Shown here: one piece after another, positions 31,053 through 40,477 of the stretch
Layout of the letters: every line of letters starts with the position of its first letter
Position numbering within the stretch: the first letter of the stretch is position 1
DNA from: CAZYSK01 sp964649415
Lineage (GTDB): Bacteria; Chloroflexota; Anaerolineae; B4-G1
Direction of reading: 5' to 3'
Assembly (NCBI GenBank): GCA_964649415.1
Contig: CAZYSK010000008.1
Location: 62,001 to 126,000, forward strand
DNA: 64,000 nt
The notes under the pieces: generated by a model
Told to the model about the DNA's origin: nothing
The model's database searches: none
What the model saw: only the letters and a program-made list of their open reading frames with translations
Made by a program: the position numbers and the translations under genes

Positions 31053-31218
31053 TACTTACCTCCTTAAGAAATCGTTTGCTTGTCGTGCAGGACGAACCGT
31101 TCAGAATGCGGCTTCTATTGCATGCTCCCTCCCCTAGTGCGCCCCGTCGCGAGGCACAACATAGCCTTCTCTTCCAGACATCAGCATACCGGGCCTTCGT
31201 TCGGCACCGTTTGGCGGA

Positions 31219-32508
31219 TCAGCCAGTCACACCCACGCGAGCGCTTTCGCACCAGGATCGCAACAGGGCATCGCTGCCGCGAACTGCCTCCAGTACCACC
31301 GCGCGCCCAACCTCTGCTTGCCCACAGGCCCGTGCCAGGGCAGGTGCCAACACTGCCAGGCGCCAGTCAATCTCGGTCAGGAACTGCAGATAGCAGGTAG
31401 CGACGTGGCTCCGGTGCGCCAGGCTCGCCAGGGCCATGTTGTTCGCCAGCCGAACAGGCAGTTGCCGCTTCAACCACCGCCTGAGATAGGCCCGTCGCGT
31501 GGCGAGGGCCTCAGGCTGCCACGGAAGCTGCGCCGCGTCACCGAGCGGAAGTGTCTGCTGCGTGCCGTCTCTATCTTCAAGGTAGAGGATATTGTCGGCA
31601 ATCCAGAAGCGGTAGACAGTAACCCGGCCATCCGGTGCAAGGTGAGTGTTCCACTGTGGACGGCTGAAGTGGCGTTCCATGAGAGCGGCACTAGCAGGCA
31701 CGGACCGAACGTCTTGCGGCTCTATCATAGGCTGAGAGAACAGGGACAATTCCCCCTGTGGCACAGCGTGCCCCTCCTTCACCTGCCCGTTGACGAACAT
31801 GGGGCGTACCCGGTTCACAAGTATCGTCGCTGAGGGCCAGCCGACAGCCATATCATCGACAAAGCGCTCCCCCAGAGCAACCAGCTTCTCCGGAGCGGCG
31901 TATAGCTGCTGAGCGCGCAACAAGCTCTGAACCTGTCGAATAGATTGTTCACGCCGCGCTTGCGATGCGGGACTCTCCGCCGGAGGCTGGCGACGTTCTC
32001 CCCGTGCGACGTCGCCACGACCCAGGCCCGGACAACTGAGATCCACGTCCAGTTCCAAGCGGGAGTAAGCTACCCACAGGTACGGATAAGTGCGGCACTG
32101 TCCGGGACGATCCTCGTAGACGGTGCAGCGCTGTAGCGCGTCGAGGAACAGACAGAAGCCTGATGCGGACCCGCTCGAGCCACGCAGCAGAGCCCACCTG
32201 CCATCGGCTGTTGCGTCCGACGGTTGGGCTGCTCCCGGAAACGCGCGCGCAGACTGAAGGCGCTGCAGTTCCGCCTCAGTCACCAGGACGCGGTAGGAGC
32301 AGCAAAGACCACACCCCGGTAGGCAGGTGAAACGATCTTCTGCAGGCAACGGACCAGTATCCGCTGCCCCAGCTGGTGTCGAAAAGGCTGCTCGTGTCAT
32401 AGGATGATGACTCTGTCGACGCTCAGCGCACTCCGCGCCACCGCATAGCTCCGGCGGCCTAAACATCGGGACGGTCCCCCGTCGTGCTTTGATCAATGGA
32501 CGTAGCAC
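31219..32508 (-). CDS. YkgJ-type cysteine-cluster protein
   Basis: Up to 429 residues; the start is uncertain. GTG 32508 gives the longest frame, ATG 32466 or ATG 32400 are possible, and none has a good ribosome site. The zinc/iron-binding YkgJ motif is FTCLPGCGLCCSYRVLV, then CTVYEDRPGQCRTYPY and LSCPGLG. A long C-terminal part (about 250 residues) has no motif known to me; it is mostly helical and includes WIADNILYLEDRDG. The molecular role of YkgJ proteins is unknown. It ends 167 bp from the YeiH-type gene and starts next to the sugar-epimerase island, but its gene context does not suggest a job. Confidence 0.75.
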   Translation of the reverse strand: MLRPLIKARRGTVPMFRPPELCGGAECAERRQSHHPMTRAAFSTPAGAADTGPLPAEDRFTCLPGCGLCCSYRVLVTEAELQRLQSARAFPGAAQPSDATADGRWALLRGSSGSASGFCLFLDALQRCTVYEDRPGQCRTYPYLWVAYSRLELDVDLSCPGLGRGDVARGERRQPPAESPASQARREQSIRQVQSLLRAQQLYAAPEKLVALGERFVDDMAVGWPSATILVNRVRPMFVNGQVKEGHAVPQGELSLFSQPMIEPQDVRSVPASAALMERHFSRPQWNTHLAPDGRVTVYRFWIADNILYLEDRDGTQQTLPLGDAAQLPWQPEALATRRAYLRRWLKRQLPVRLANNMALASLAHRSHVATCYLQFLTEIDWRLAVLAPALARACGQAEVGRAVVLEAVRGSDALLRSWCESARVGVTG

Positions 32509-32517
32509 GGCCAGCGG

Positions 32518-33366
32518 CTATGAGACGCCCAATCTTCGGAAGTAATCGAAGATCTGCGGACATGTCACATCGGGATCCAGGTTCGAATGTTCCTCGATCT
32601 GGAAGTACCCTCGATACCCGATCTCTCGAAGCGCATTGATGAAGTCAATGTACTCGCCCCGGCTCCAGCCGCTGTAGCCATATCCCTCCTGCGGAGGAAG
32701 GAGATGGAAGTGCTTGACCACATCGCGCCTCTTTCTTATCGCCTCACCGGGTGTCTCGCCATAGAGGCACTGCATATTCATCCATAGCGCAGGCGAATTG
32801 ATCTCCCTGATGAGATTGGCCCAGAAGGCACGTGGGCCGGGATCGAAGTCCTCCAGGCCAACGCACGTTCCTCGACTTTCCGCATACTCGGCCAGATCCC
32901 CGATAACGTCCATAATGAGCTGCCGGTGCGCCTCCGGCTGTCCACGCTCGATTAACTGAGCGTGCTGGGCAGGCGTGAGTTGAGGACTCCAGTCCATCTG
33001 GCCGAAAGTGGTGACACGGGGAGGGGTCCATTTGCCGAGCGTATTGACGATGGGCGCGCCGACATCGGCAGCGAAATCCAGTGCCCGCTTGTACGACTCT
33101 ATTTCCGCCTTTCGCCTTTCGGGGTCGCCGTGACCCACAGAGGCGTGACCGCTGATGGCCGCAATCTCCAGCCCATAGCCGGATATCCTGTCCCGAAAAG
33201 CCCTTCTATCCGCCGAAGAGATCGCTTCGCCGAGTAGTTGATTGAGATGAGGGCGACAGATCTCTATGGCCTCGTAGCCAAATCCCGCTATCTTCTCCGC
33301 ACTGACGTAGACATCGTCCCGGTGATGAAACATGAAAGACCGGGTATGAAATGACATTTTCCACAT
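32518..33366 (-). CDS. sugar phosphate isomerase/epimerase-like TIM barrel 1
   Basis: 282 residues, AP-endonuclease-2-type TIM barrel (xylose isomerase-like fold). Metal-ligand regions are GLEDFDPGPRAFW, VVKHFHLLPP and YFQIEEHSN. GYEAIEICRPHL is the typical first strand. It is the last gene of the sugar island on the minus strand. GGGAGGGG precedes ATG 33366. Members isomerise, epimerise or dehydrate keto-sugars; the substrate is unknown. Confidence 0.85.
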   Translation of the reverse strand: MWKMSFHTRSFMFHHRDDVYVSAEKIAGFGYEAIEICRPHLNQLLGEAISSADRRAFRDRISGYGLEIAAISGHASVGHGDPERRKAEIESYKRALDFAADVGAPIVNTLGKWTPPRVTTFGQMDWSPQLTPAQHAQLIERGQPEAHRQLIMDVIGDLAEYAESRGTCVGLEDFDPGPRAFWANLIREINSPALWMNMQCLYGETPGEAIRKRRDVVKHFHLLPPQEGYGYSGWSRGEYIDFINALREIGYRGYFQIEEHSNLDPDVTCPQIFDYFRRLGVS

Positions 33367-33478
33367 ATGAACCCCTCCCAGATGAAATAGTAGGCATGGG
33401 CCTCTGCACGCGCTGAGGTCCTAGGCCCCAGCTTCTGCCAACATACTACGCATCTTACTCGTCGCCCATGGGCTCAGA

Positions 33479-34438
33479 TCACGTGCCGGCACTGCCAAGA
33501 ACACAAGGAAAAGGCAGATGAGCCAGTAGATCATAGGCGTTGGCTTCCTCCGTCTCATCCGCTCCCGGTAGACGCACATCTGTCAGCAGGATCTGTCCGT
33601 CACCTGTGTTCACCAGGATCCCCTCCCCCGTCACCGCCAACACCTGCCCCGGCACCTCGCCCCTGAAGGGAAGCGGGTCTTCAACGACCTGTGAGCTATA
33701 CACCAAGAGCTGCTGTCGCCCCAGAGAGGTGAACGCTATCTGAGATCGGAAGAATCCACCCACGGCCGGATAGTGGAACCCCCGGATGTGATTATGTACC
33801 CGAATAGCGGGGGTATTCCAATCTATGCGGAAGTGATACGATCGAGGGGCAACGCACCACGTGGCACCCTCATGGTTCTGGGAGATACGTGGCGCCTTGC
33901 CTGACTTGAGCAGGGGGTAAGTCTCCTTGAACAGTTCGAGACCTTGTGTGGCGACTTTGCGCTCCATTGACGCACCTGTGTCTGTCGGCTCAATGGGGAC
34001 GGTCACTTGCGCAATGATGTCTCCCGTATCTATCCCCTCAGCAATGTAGTGGATCGTCATACCGCTCTCTTCGTCGCCATTGGCAACCATCCACGCCTGA
34101 GCAGACTGCCCTCGATACTTGGGAAGCAACGCGGTGTGCATGTTGATGCATCCCAGCGGGGGTATAGCGATGAACTCTGGAGTCACAAGGCGCCCAAAGT
34201 ACTGGAATATGAACAGATCAGCGCCAAAGGCGCGCAAGAACTCGATGAACTCGGGCTCATTAGGGTTCGGGGGGGCCTGATACGTGGGCACATGATGCCT
34301 GGAAGCCGTCTCCAGCAGTGTCCCGATCTCCCCTCCTGGCCGGCAGACCACTGCAGCGACGTCCTCTCCCTCTGTCAGTAGCCATTCGAGGGCATCTACG
34401 GCATACTCGAAGCCCCTGGCAAACACTATCGATTTCAT
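33479..34438 (-). CDS. formyltransferase of the Fmt/ArnA family
   Basis: 319 residues. Transfers a formyl group from 10-formyltetrahydrofolate to an amine. The catalytic triad Asn-His-Asp is present: N99 and H101 in GCINMHTALLPKYRG, and D137 in AEGIDTGDI, with the same spacing as E. coli Fmt N108/H110/D146. A C-terminal Fmt-like barrel appears from about residue 205. Its place among sugar enzymes argues for an N-formyl sugar or another small amine rather than Met-tRNA as acceptor. No aminotransferase is linked, so the acceptor remains open. Confidence 0.88.
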   Translation of the reverse strand: MKSIVFARGFEYAVDALEWLLTEGEDVAAVVCRPGGEIGTLLETASRHHVPTYQAPPNPNEPEFIEFLRAFGADLFIFQYFGRLVTPEFIAIPPLGCINMHTALLPKYRGQSAQAWMVANGDEESGMTIHYIAEGIDTGDIIAQVTVPIEPTDTGASMERKVATQGLELFKETYPLLKSGKAPRISQNHEGATWCVAPRSYHFRIDWNTPAIRVHNHIRGFHYPAVGGFFRSQIAFTSLGRQQLLVYSSQVVEDPLPFRGEVPGQVLAVTGEGILVNTGDGQILLTDVRLPGADETEEANAYDLLAHLPFPCVLGSAGT

Positions 34439-34464
34439 GGCACGCTACCTCCACAGTTATGGAT

Positions 34465-34704
34465 CTACTGATCTTGGGGCGACTCCGGAAACGCCGCACC
34501 ACGTCGACAGTAGAAATGACCCTTGGGATCACGACAATACTGGATGTACACCGGACAGGTGCGACACAGGCACCCCAGCTCCTCCGGATTTCGATCACTC
34601 TTGCCTTCAACACAGAAGAAAGTCTTCTGAAGGCCCCCATGCTGATAGGTGGGGCACATGGAACAACGGCACTTGGATTTATCCTCTGCAGTCGGCTTCT
34701 CCAT
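34465..34704 (-). CDS. small cysteine-rich protein, DUF2769-like
   Basis: 79 residues from ATG 34704, after GGGAGG. The Cys pattern is CRCSMCPTYQ, then FFCVEGKS, then LGCLCRTCPVYIQYC and FYCRRG, which matches my recollection of DUF2769, a small putative metal-binding family shared by archaea and anaerobic bacteria. The function is unknown. It lies between the formyltransferase and a TIM-barrel epimerase in the sugar island, with close spacing, so it is co-transcribed. Confidence 0.75.
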   Translation of the reverse strand: MEKPTAEDKSKCRCSMCPTYQHGGLQKTFFCVEGKSDRNPEELGCLCRTCPVYIQYCRDPKGHFYCRRGAAFPESPQDQ

Positions 34705-34730
34705 AGCAACAACCTCCCTTTGATAGCAGA

Positions 34731-35630
34731 CTATGGTTTCTCTGGATCTGTATCTGGCCAAGCACGTAATACGTATTCCCGAGCACGGTCGACATCGCTC
34801 TCGAAAAGATGCTCAAGCACGAGTCTCACGTCAGGTTTGGCCTGGTGCAGCAGTCTGAGGTATTCGGGATAGTTCATACATCCGCTGCCAGCGGCAGGGT
34901 GCATCAATCCCGCTTCAGGCCCCCCACTTCCCGGTTTCAGGTTGCCATCTTGCGATCCCATGACCTGAACATCCTTGGCATGAGCCACGACCGTGCGATT
35001 GCCCAAGTGCTGGAAGAGCTCCCTTAGAAACGAATCCATCTCAGCGATATTCTCCCTGGAGAAATAGTTGGAGGGATCCATCACTAACTTCACGGCGGGT
35101 GAATCAACTTCATTGAAGAAACGCTCCACGGTAGCGATGTCATAGACCACGTGCTGAACGAAAGGTTCTATCGCAATCGTAACGCCAGCGTCCTCGGCTA
35201 TCGGCACAAAGGGACAAAACGCATCCTTGAAGGCCCGCCAGGTCTCTTCAGTTCTGTTTCCTGGATCATAGACCCAGGGACTGAGCGGGTTCAGCGTGCC
35301 AGTCCCTGTAGCCAGGACAGTGGTGCCAAAATCCCGGCAGCGCTGGAGCAAAACCCGAAATCGCTCTAGCTGCGCACGCCGGCGCGAGGCATCCGGATCT
35401 ATGAAATTGACGTAGCCAGCCAGTGAGGCGATCTCAATGCCAGAGGACAGAAAATGCTCTGCCGTCTGCTTCGCTACACTGGCGTCTATGGGCCCGGTCG
35501 AGAAACTCGTATCCGGGTGATCGTAGTTCACATTCAGATGTACGGCCTTGAACCCATAGTCGGCTATGCGTTGAGCCGCTTCGGCCAAGGGGTACTGTAT
35601 GTATACTACGGTGGAAATGCCTAGCTTCAT
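34731..35630 (-). CDS. sugar phosphate isomerase/epimerase-like TIM barrel 2
   Basis: 299 residues from ATG 35630. The longer frame to 35660 overlaps the upstream gene. YGFKAVHLNVNYDHP starts the barrel. GVTIAIEPFVQH, VKLVMDPSNYF, VVAHAKDVQ and LVLEHLFES mark the metal-binding strands. Resembles D-tagatose/L-ribulose 3-epimerase relatives. The gap to the LarA-like gene is 19 bp. A dehydratase or epimerase step on a sugar acid is possible; the substrate is not known. Confidence 0.85.
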   Translation of the reverse strand: MKLGISTVVYIQYPLAEAAQRIADYGFKAVHLNVNYDHPDTSFSTGPIDASVAKQTAEHFLSSGIEIASLAGYVNFIDPDASRRRAQLERFRVLLQRCRDFGTTVLATGTGTLNPLSPWVYDPGNRTEETWRAFKDAFCPFVPIAEDAGVTIAIEPFVQHVVYDIATVERFFNEVDSPAVKLVMDPSNYFSRENIAEMDSFLRELFQHLGNRTVVAHAKDVQVMGSQDGNLKPGSGGPEAGLMHPAAGSGCMNYPEYLRLLHQAKPDVRLVLEHLFESDVDRAREYVLRAWPDTDPEKP

Positions 35631-35649
35631 CTGAGATACACTGCCTCTC

Positions 35650-36969
35650 CTACTCCCCACTCACAGCATCTCTCCGATGGAGAGATGGGGGGCTAAGTTG
35701 CGCTGCTCCACAGGGGACAGGGACCACAGTGGGGGCCTCAGGTAGGATAGCGACTCTAGGGGGCCGGTCATGCTCTGCCAAGGCTGCATCCAAGGCAGCC
35801 GACAGCGTGGGAAACGGCGTGAAGAACAGCCTCTCGGCTAATGCGTTGGATAAGCTGGAGACCAACAGCACCTTGGCTTTGGTCATATCGCGCGCAAACA
35901 GGTAGGCTTTATGAGCTCCCAGTTGGAACCCTTCCCGCCGGAAGCGATCGACGACCTCATCTAGCGAGGAGGCATCTGTCATCCACCTCTCGTAGAGGGA
36001 GTCCCCAACTCCCCGTCTGCACTCAGCCACGAGTATGACTGTCCCGCCGGGCCTTACGATCTGCGAGGCATGGGCCAGCGCCTTCTGCGCCTGATAGAGG
36101 TTGATGTCCTTGGGATAGCCTCCGGGAGAGGCAATGACGATGTCCGCCAGTTCCTCGTACTCGGCTCGAGCTAGATCCAAGCAGAAGGACCTGCTCTGCT
36201 TGGAGACCACATCGAGGGCCCCGGCAAAGGCGCGCACAATCTGATGCTGATCATTCACTACTACATTCAAGACGAAATCTATCCCAATCAGCTTTCCGGC
36301 CTCGTCAATGTCCTCCCGCACCGGATTGCCCTGATCTATCCCCGTCCTGGCCTGCGGATGATCCATCATGGCGTGATTCGCCTGTATGGTCGCCACCCCT
36401 CCCAGTCCGATGACCGCGCCCTTGGCCCCGCCGGTGAAACCCACGAATTGATGAGGATCCACATTGCCCACGACGATTCGCACGTCGGCCTCAAGATAGT
36501 GCCGGTTAATCCATACCGGCGTACCCCGGGAGGTGGATCCCACCTTGCGCAGTGCGTCCCCGTCTCTGGCATCGTGGCAGATGACGCGATGGGTCCTTCT
36601 GATTTCCCCGGGCAGCAATTCGGCCAATGCCTTGCTGTCCATCGGAGGATGGGCACCTGATGCAACCAGCAAGCTGACCCGTGATGGCGACCAGCCCCCC
36701 TTCCCCTCCAAGTGATCGAGCAACGGGGGCAACACCGACGCGTAGGGCACCGGCCTGGTATTGTCGCTGATTGCAATAACGCATCGCTCCGCATGCCTGG
36801 ATGGCGTCAACGATGCAGGACCAAGCGGGTGGTCGAGCGCTTTCTCTACCTCGCCCACTTGATCAGACGGGGCGGGTAAAGTCGTACGGCGCAACAACTC
36901 CACCGCAACGTGACTGGGCAATCTACACTCGATGGTATCCAGACCATAAGGAATTGAGAATTCGTTCAT
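35650..36969 (-). CDS. LarA-type nickel-dependent racemase family protein
   Basis: 439 residues, DUF2088/LarA family. Lactate racemase uses a nickel-pincer nucleotide bound to a lysine. The key residues fall at H107 (GAHPP), H173 (DPHQF), K183 (GGAKGAVIG) and H199 (NHAMM), one position from H108, H174, K184 and H200 of Lactiplantibacillus LarA. SDNTRPVP and GGYPKDINLYQAQKAL also match. It would racemise or epimerise a 2-hydroxy acid. Among sugar epimerases, an aldonate or similar sugar acid seems likelier than lactate. The cofactor genes larB, larC and larE are not in this window. Confidence 0.9.
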   Translation of the reverse strand: MNEFSIPYGLDTIECRLPSHVAVELLRRTTLPAPSDQVGEVEKALDHPLGPASLTPSRHAERCVIAISDNTRPVPYASVLPPLLDHLEGKGGWSPSRVSLLVASGAHPPMDSKALAELLPGEIRRTHRVICHDARDGDALRKVGSTSRGTPVWINRHYLEADVRIVVGNVDPHQFVGFTGGAKGAVIGLGGVATIQANHAMMDHPQARTGIDQGNPVREDIDEAGKLIGIDFVLNVVVNDQHQIVRAFAGALDVVSKQSRSFCLDLARAEYEELADIVIASPGGYPKDINLYQAQKALAHASQIVRPGGTVILVAECRRGVGDSLYERWMTDASSLDEVVDRFRREGFQLGAHKAYLFARDMTKAKVLLVSSLSNALAERLFFTPFPTLSAALDAALAEHDRPPRVAILPEAPTVVPVPCGAAQLSPPSLHRRDAVSGE

Positions 36970-37000
36970 CTTGAGATACTCCCGAAACAGTCCCGAGCAG

Positions 37001-37819
37001 TCAGTCTGGTCTGTTCTTTTCTCCGTATCGGGCCATCAGCTTATCCCAGGCCCTCTTGCTCTCGATAATGGATTCGCCCTTCACTTCAAAGACCCAGTGG
37101 CCATCGTATCCCACATCCTTCAAAGCCCGAAAGTAACTCTCGTAGTCTATCGCACGATCAATAGCGCCAGAGTGCACGCCGACCAATCTGTCGCCTATGA
37201 GGCGGATCTCCTTCTGGGGCGGCAACCCGGCGCGTGGATACCTCGAGTGATGGTAAACTCCGAGATACGTGCTGCCAATCTCCTCCTGCATCTCCAGCAG
37301 AGTGTCAATCTCTCCCAATCCCAGGCGATGCCAGAGGTTGGACTCATAGCCCAGCCTGACCCCATACTTCTCTGCCTCTACAGCCAACTCGCAGAAGATG
37401 GCCTTGATCTGATCCCACGTCCCCTTGGTGGCTCCCATGTGCATCAAGATGACCCCAGCCCCCAGGTCCGCTGCTAGCTGGATGTCCTTCTTGAGAATCT
37501 CTATACCTCTGCCCCAGTGCTCAATGGGATTGAGTTCGCTATAGGGCCAAGCCCAGGCCGTGGACAGACTCGATATCTCGAGGCCCAGGAAGTCGGCTGT
37601 TTTCCGAAGTTGCACCCTGTCCGCCTTTCCCAAATCCTCGGCCCACAGCCCTCTCCTACGGCGTTTCCCCATCCAAGGTATGGCACCAAAGCTGTCGTCA
37701 GGGAGAGTGCAAATCTCGACGCCGTCATAGCCCAGTTCCGCAATTCTTCCAAAGACCATCTCAATGGGGAACAACGCGGCGTTGCCTTCGAATCCGTCCT
37801 CTCGCACGGCCACCTTCAT
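37001..37819 (-). CDS. sugar phosphate isomerase/epimerase-like TIM barrel 3
   Basis: 272 residues. The barrel starts at LGYDGVEICTLPDDSFG. LGAGVILMHMGATKGTWDQ, LGYESNLW, GVYHHSRYP and VGVHSGAID follow, with HWVFEVKGES at the end. It is a clear tandem duplicate of the next gene (37832): both share MKVAVRE/VRVAIRE starts, GASVILIHMG-like cores and LVGVHSG/LVGLHSG. Metal ligands of the family are retained in both. Which sugar they handle is unknown. Confidence 0.87.
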   Translation of the reverse strand: MKVAVREDGFEGNAALFPIEMVFGRIAELGYDGVEICTLPDDSFGAIPWMGKRRRRGLWAEDLGKADRVQLRKTADFLGLEISSLSTAWAWPYSELNPIEHWGRGIEILKKDIQLAADLGAGVILMHMGATKGTWDQIKAIFCELAVEAEKYGVRLGYESNLWHRLGLGEIDTLLEMQEEIGSTYLGVYHHSRYPRAGLPPQKEIRLIGDRLVGVHSGAIDRAIDYESYFRALKDVGYDGHWVFEVKGESIIESKRAWDKLMARYGEKNRPD

Positions 37820-37831
37820 CTGGACGCCCTC

Positions 37832-38629
37832 CTACCTGTACTTCTTCACGATCTTGCGCCAGGCTTCCCCGCTGTCCACGATATCCGCCCCACTCACTTC
37901 GAATACCCAATACCCATCGTACGCCACCTTCTTGAGCGCATCGAAGTAGGCCCGGTAATCCAACGTCGGATCTATGGGGCCAGAGTGCAAGCCGACCAGA
38001 CGCTGGCCCACCAGCTCTATCTCTTCGTGGGGGAGCAGTTCGCCCCGTGGATACATGGGATGTAAGTAGATCCCGAAGTGGTCACTGCCCACTTGATCTA
38101 CCATCCTGACCAAAGCTGAGATATCGCCCAAACCAAGGTTCAACCACAGAGGAGACTCAAAGCCAAGCTTGACAACTCCGACCTTCTCCGCCGCCTTGGC
38201 GGCCTCTGTAAGGAAGGCCCGCACCTCGTCCCACGTTCCCGTGGCACTGCCCATATGGATCAGTATGACCGATGCGCCCAGATCCGAAGCCAGCCGGACG
38301 TCTTGCTCAAGAATACCGAGGGCACTGTCTCTCTTCTCGATCGAGTTTGGCGTCCAGTGCGTCCCGGCCCAAGTCGTGGAGAGGCTGGACACCTCAAGGC
38401 CCAGGGACTCGACAGTCTTCCTTAGCTCTGCCCGGTCGTGCTTGTCCATATCGGCCGCCCAGACTCCTCTGGTGCCGCGCCGGCGACCGCTTCCCTGTGT
38501 GGCGGTATCCGGTGCCGAGTTGAGCTCGACGGCCTGGTATCCCAGCTCGCCGATCCTCCGCAATACCATCTCAAGAGACCAGACCAGGACGTTTCCGTCA
38601 AATCCGCTTTCCCGTATCGCTACTCTCAC
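37832..38629 (-). CDS. sugar phosphate isomerase/epimerase-like TIM barrel 4
   Basis: 265 residues from GTG 38629. This start has GAGAGG six bases upstream and aligns with the start of the paralogue at 37001; the ATG at 38656 adds nine unmatched residues. Core motifs are GASVILIHMGSATGTWDE, LGFESPLW, HPMYPRG and LVGLHSGPIDP, then YWVFEVSGADI. A tandem duplicate of the gene at 37001, diverged enough that the two may act on different epimers. Confidence 0.87.
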   Translation of the reverse strand: MRVAIRESGFDGNVLVWSLEMVLRRIGELGYQAVELNSAPDTATQGSGRRRGTRGVWAADMDKHDRAELRKTVESLGLEVSSLSTTWAGTHWTPNSIEKRDSALGILEQDVRLASDLGASVILIHMGSATGTWDEVRAFLTEAAKAAEKVGVVKLGFESPLWLNLGLGDISALVRMVDQVGSDHFGIYLHPMYPRGELLPHEEIELVGQRLVGLHSGPIDPTLDYRAYFDALKKVAYDGYWVFEVSGADIVDSGEAWRKIVKKYR

Positions 38630-38766
38630 ATTGGACCTCTCTACGAGCACGCGCAATGCCCAAGGTTCTACGGTCCAGCAATCAACACGCAGATACCCGC
38701 AGCTGCGTGCTGACTGCTGGTCACTATTGCACGGCCAGGTGCACCATCACCCCTGGCAAGGAAGAG

Positions 38767-39696
38767 CTATCGGTACTCAGTCCACGAGTGCTGAGCCTCG
38801 TAGCCAAAGTACTCCTTCGCCTTCTCACAACTGACCATGGACTGGCGACCCGCCAGATTGCCCACCTTCCCAACGAGCTCAGGCTGGAACTTCTCCAGCA
38901 GAGCCATTGAGTCCTCCTGGGCTCTCGTATCAGCAGCCGTCACGCAGAACACCTCGTGAGGCGAGTCAATGCCCTCGGCCGCCTCCAGACACTGCCTGAA
39001 GGCCCTCGCTATGTCGCGGATATCAACGTAGTTGTAGAAATTGCGTTGCCATCCCGCGGCAGGTGCCATGCCATCGGCAAGCTGCTTCAGTTTGTCGGGA
39101 CGCCAGATCCACCCAGGGCGTATACCATAGGTCTTCACGCCGCAGCGCCTGGTGAAAGAAGCCAGCACGTCCTCAACCAACGCCTTGGACAGATCATACG
39201 AATACCCACCCGGATAGATAGGATGCTTCTCGTCCAGAGGCAGGTACTCCACCACCTCGGGGTGGCTGCCCAACCAATCCCACCCATAGACCCCATTGGT
39301 GCTGGCGGCTACGATGGTGTCCACACCGGCATCCTCCATGGCCGTCAAGAGGTACCAGGTGCCTACGACATTGATACGGAAGGTGTCATCGAAAACCATC
39401 TTCTTGGGCAATTGCCAGCCCATAGCGGCGGCCAGTTGCTCTATCCTCTCCAGCATGCCGGGTATGTCCGTAGCGTAGGGGATGGCAGCCAGGTGTACAA
39501 TGGCGTCCGCATCCTTGACCGCTTTCTGGCAATCCTCGTAATTGAGCAGATCGCCTTGAAGATAGTCGTGGTTCTGGAACCGAGGAGCATCCCCCCGTGG
39601 TTTCAGATCAAACAACAGCAAGTCGTGATTCGCCTCTAACTCCTTGATCACGTATTCCCCTAGATTGCCTGCTGCTCCCGTGATGGTGACTCTCAT
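38767..39696 (-). CDS. NAD-dependent epimerase/dehydratase-type SDR, copy 1
   Basis: 309 residues, extended SDR. The NAD motif is TGAAGNLGEYV, then IVHLAAIPYA. The catalytic Tyr-Lys is YSYDLSKALVED, preceded by AASTNGVYGWD. Roles in the family include uronate dehydrogenases and sugar epimerases. It forms, with the O-methyltransferase and the second SDR (40478), an SDR-methyltransferase-SDR block that suggests duplication around the methyltransferase. No membrane segment. Confidence 0.88.
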   Translation of the reverse strand: MRVTITGAAGNLGEYVIKELEANHDLLLFDLKPRGDAPRFQNHDYLQGDLLNYEDCQKAVKDADAIVHLAAIPYATDIPGMLERIEQLAAAMGWQLPKKMVFDDTFRINVVGTWYLLTAMEDAGVDTIVAASTNGVYGWDWLGSHPEVVEYLPLDEKHPIYPGGYSYDLSKALVEDVLASFTRRCGVKTYGIRPGWIWRPDKLKQLADGMAPAAGWQRNFYNYVDIRDIARAFRQCLEAAEGIDSPHEVFCVTAADTRAQEDSMALLEKFQPELVGKVGNLAGRQSMVSCEKAKEYFGYEAQHSWTEYR

Positions 39697-39805
39697 GATC
39701 CTTACCTCCCTTTTTTTCTCTGTCGATTAGAAGTGAACATCTGCTCTGATGAAACAATGCCCCCATCCGGCCAATCTATCGTTGCCCGTTGCTGGTAGCC
39801 GGCCC

Positions 39806-40477
39806 TCAGGGCTGGCGATAGATGAGCATACCATCCATCAGGTCCCCATTTGGCCTATAGAAGGGCAGGAGGGTGCCCCAGTTTGAACGACGTGCAACGA
39901 CATACTCATAGAGCTGATAGACCGCCTGGGTATGGACCCGAACGTCATCGCTCTCAACGACGTCTGCATGGACAATCGGCACGTTATCAACGATGATCAA
40001 ACCGCCACTTCGCACGTGTTCCAGCGCCCAGTCAAAGTAGGATCGCATGGCGTCCTTGTCGGCGTCGATAAACACGAGATCGAGGAGCTCCGGCAATTCG
40101 AGGGTCGCCAGGGTCTCCAGAGCGGGACCGAGATGCAGTTCGATGCGGTCAGCCACGCCAGCTCGAGAGAATGACTCGCGCGCCACTTCTGCGCATGTGG
40201 GGTCTATCTCCAGCGTGAAGAGCTTTCCACCTGGCGGCACAGCGCGAGCCAGCCACACGCCACTGTATCCGCCGAGCGTACCGATCTCCAGGACATAGCG
40301 TGCGTTCAAGAGCTGAGCCAGCAGGTTGAGGAGACGTCCCTGTACTGGCGTGACCTGGATCGTGGGCAAACCTCGTCGCTCGGTCTCCTCCGCAATCCAA
40401 CCGTATATCGGGTCGTCCTCAAGACGCTGCTCCAGGTAGGCGATGATGTGCTGATAGGCCAGCCTCAAGTCATCCAT
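39806..40477 (-). CDS. O-methyltransferase, class I SAM-dependent
   Basis: 223 residues, family-3 O-methyltransferase (caffeoyl-CoA type). The SAM site is YVLEIGTLGGYSGVWLA, with FTLEIDPTC, and metal/substrate residues are in LVFIDADKDAM and LIIVDNVP. The stop is followed after 109 bp by SDR copy 1, and the start abuts the stop of SDR copy 2. Acceptor unknown; a methylated sugar or a catechol-like ring is possible. Confidence 0.9.
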   Translation of the reverse strand: MDDLRLAYQHIIAYLEQRLEDDPIYGWIAEETERRGLPTIQVTPVQGRLLNLLAQLLNARYVLEIGTLGGYSGVWLARAVPPGGKLFTLEIDPTCAEVARESFSRAGVADRIELHLGPALETLATLELPELLDLVFIDADKDAMRSYFDWALEHVRSGGLIIVDNVPIVHADVVESDDVRVHTQAVYQLYEYVVARRSNWGTLLPFYRPNGDLMDGMLIYRQP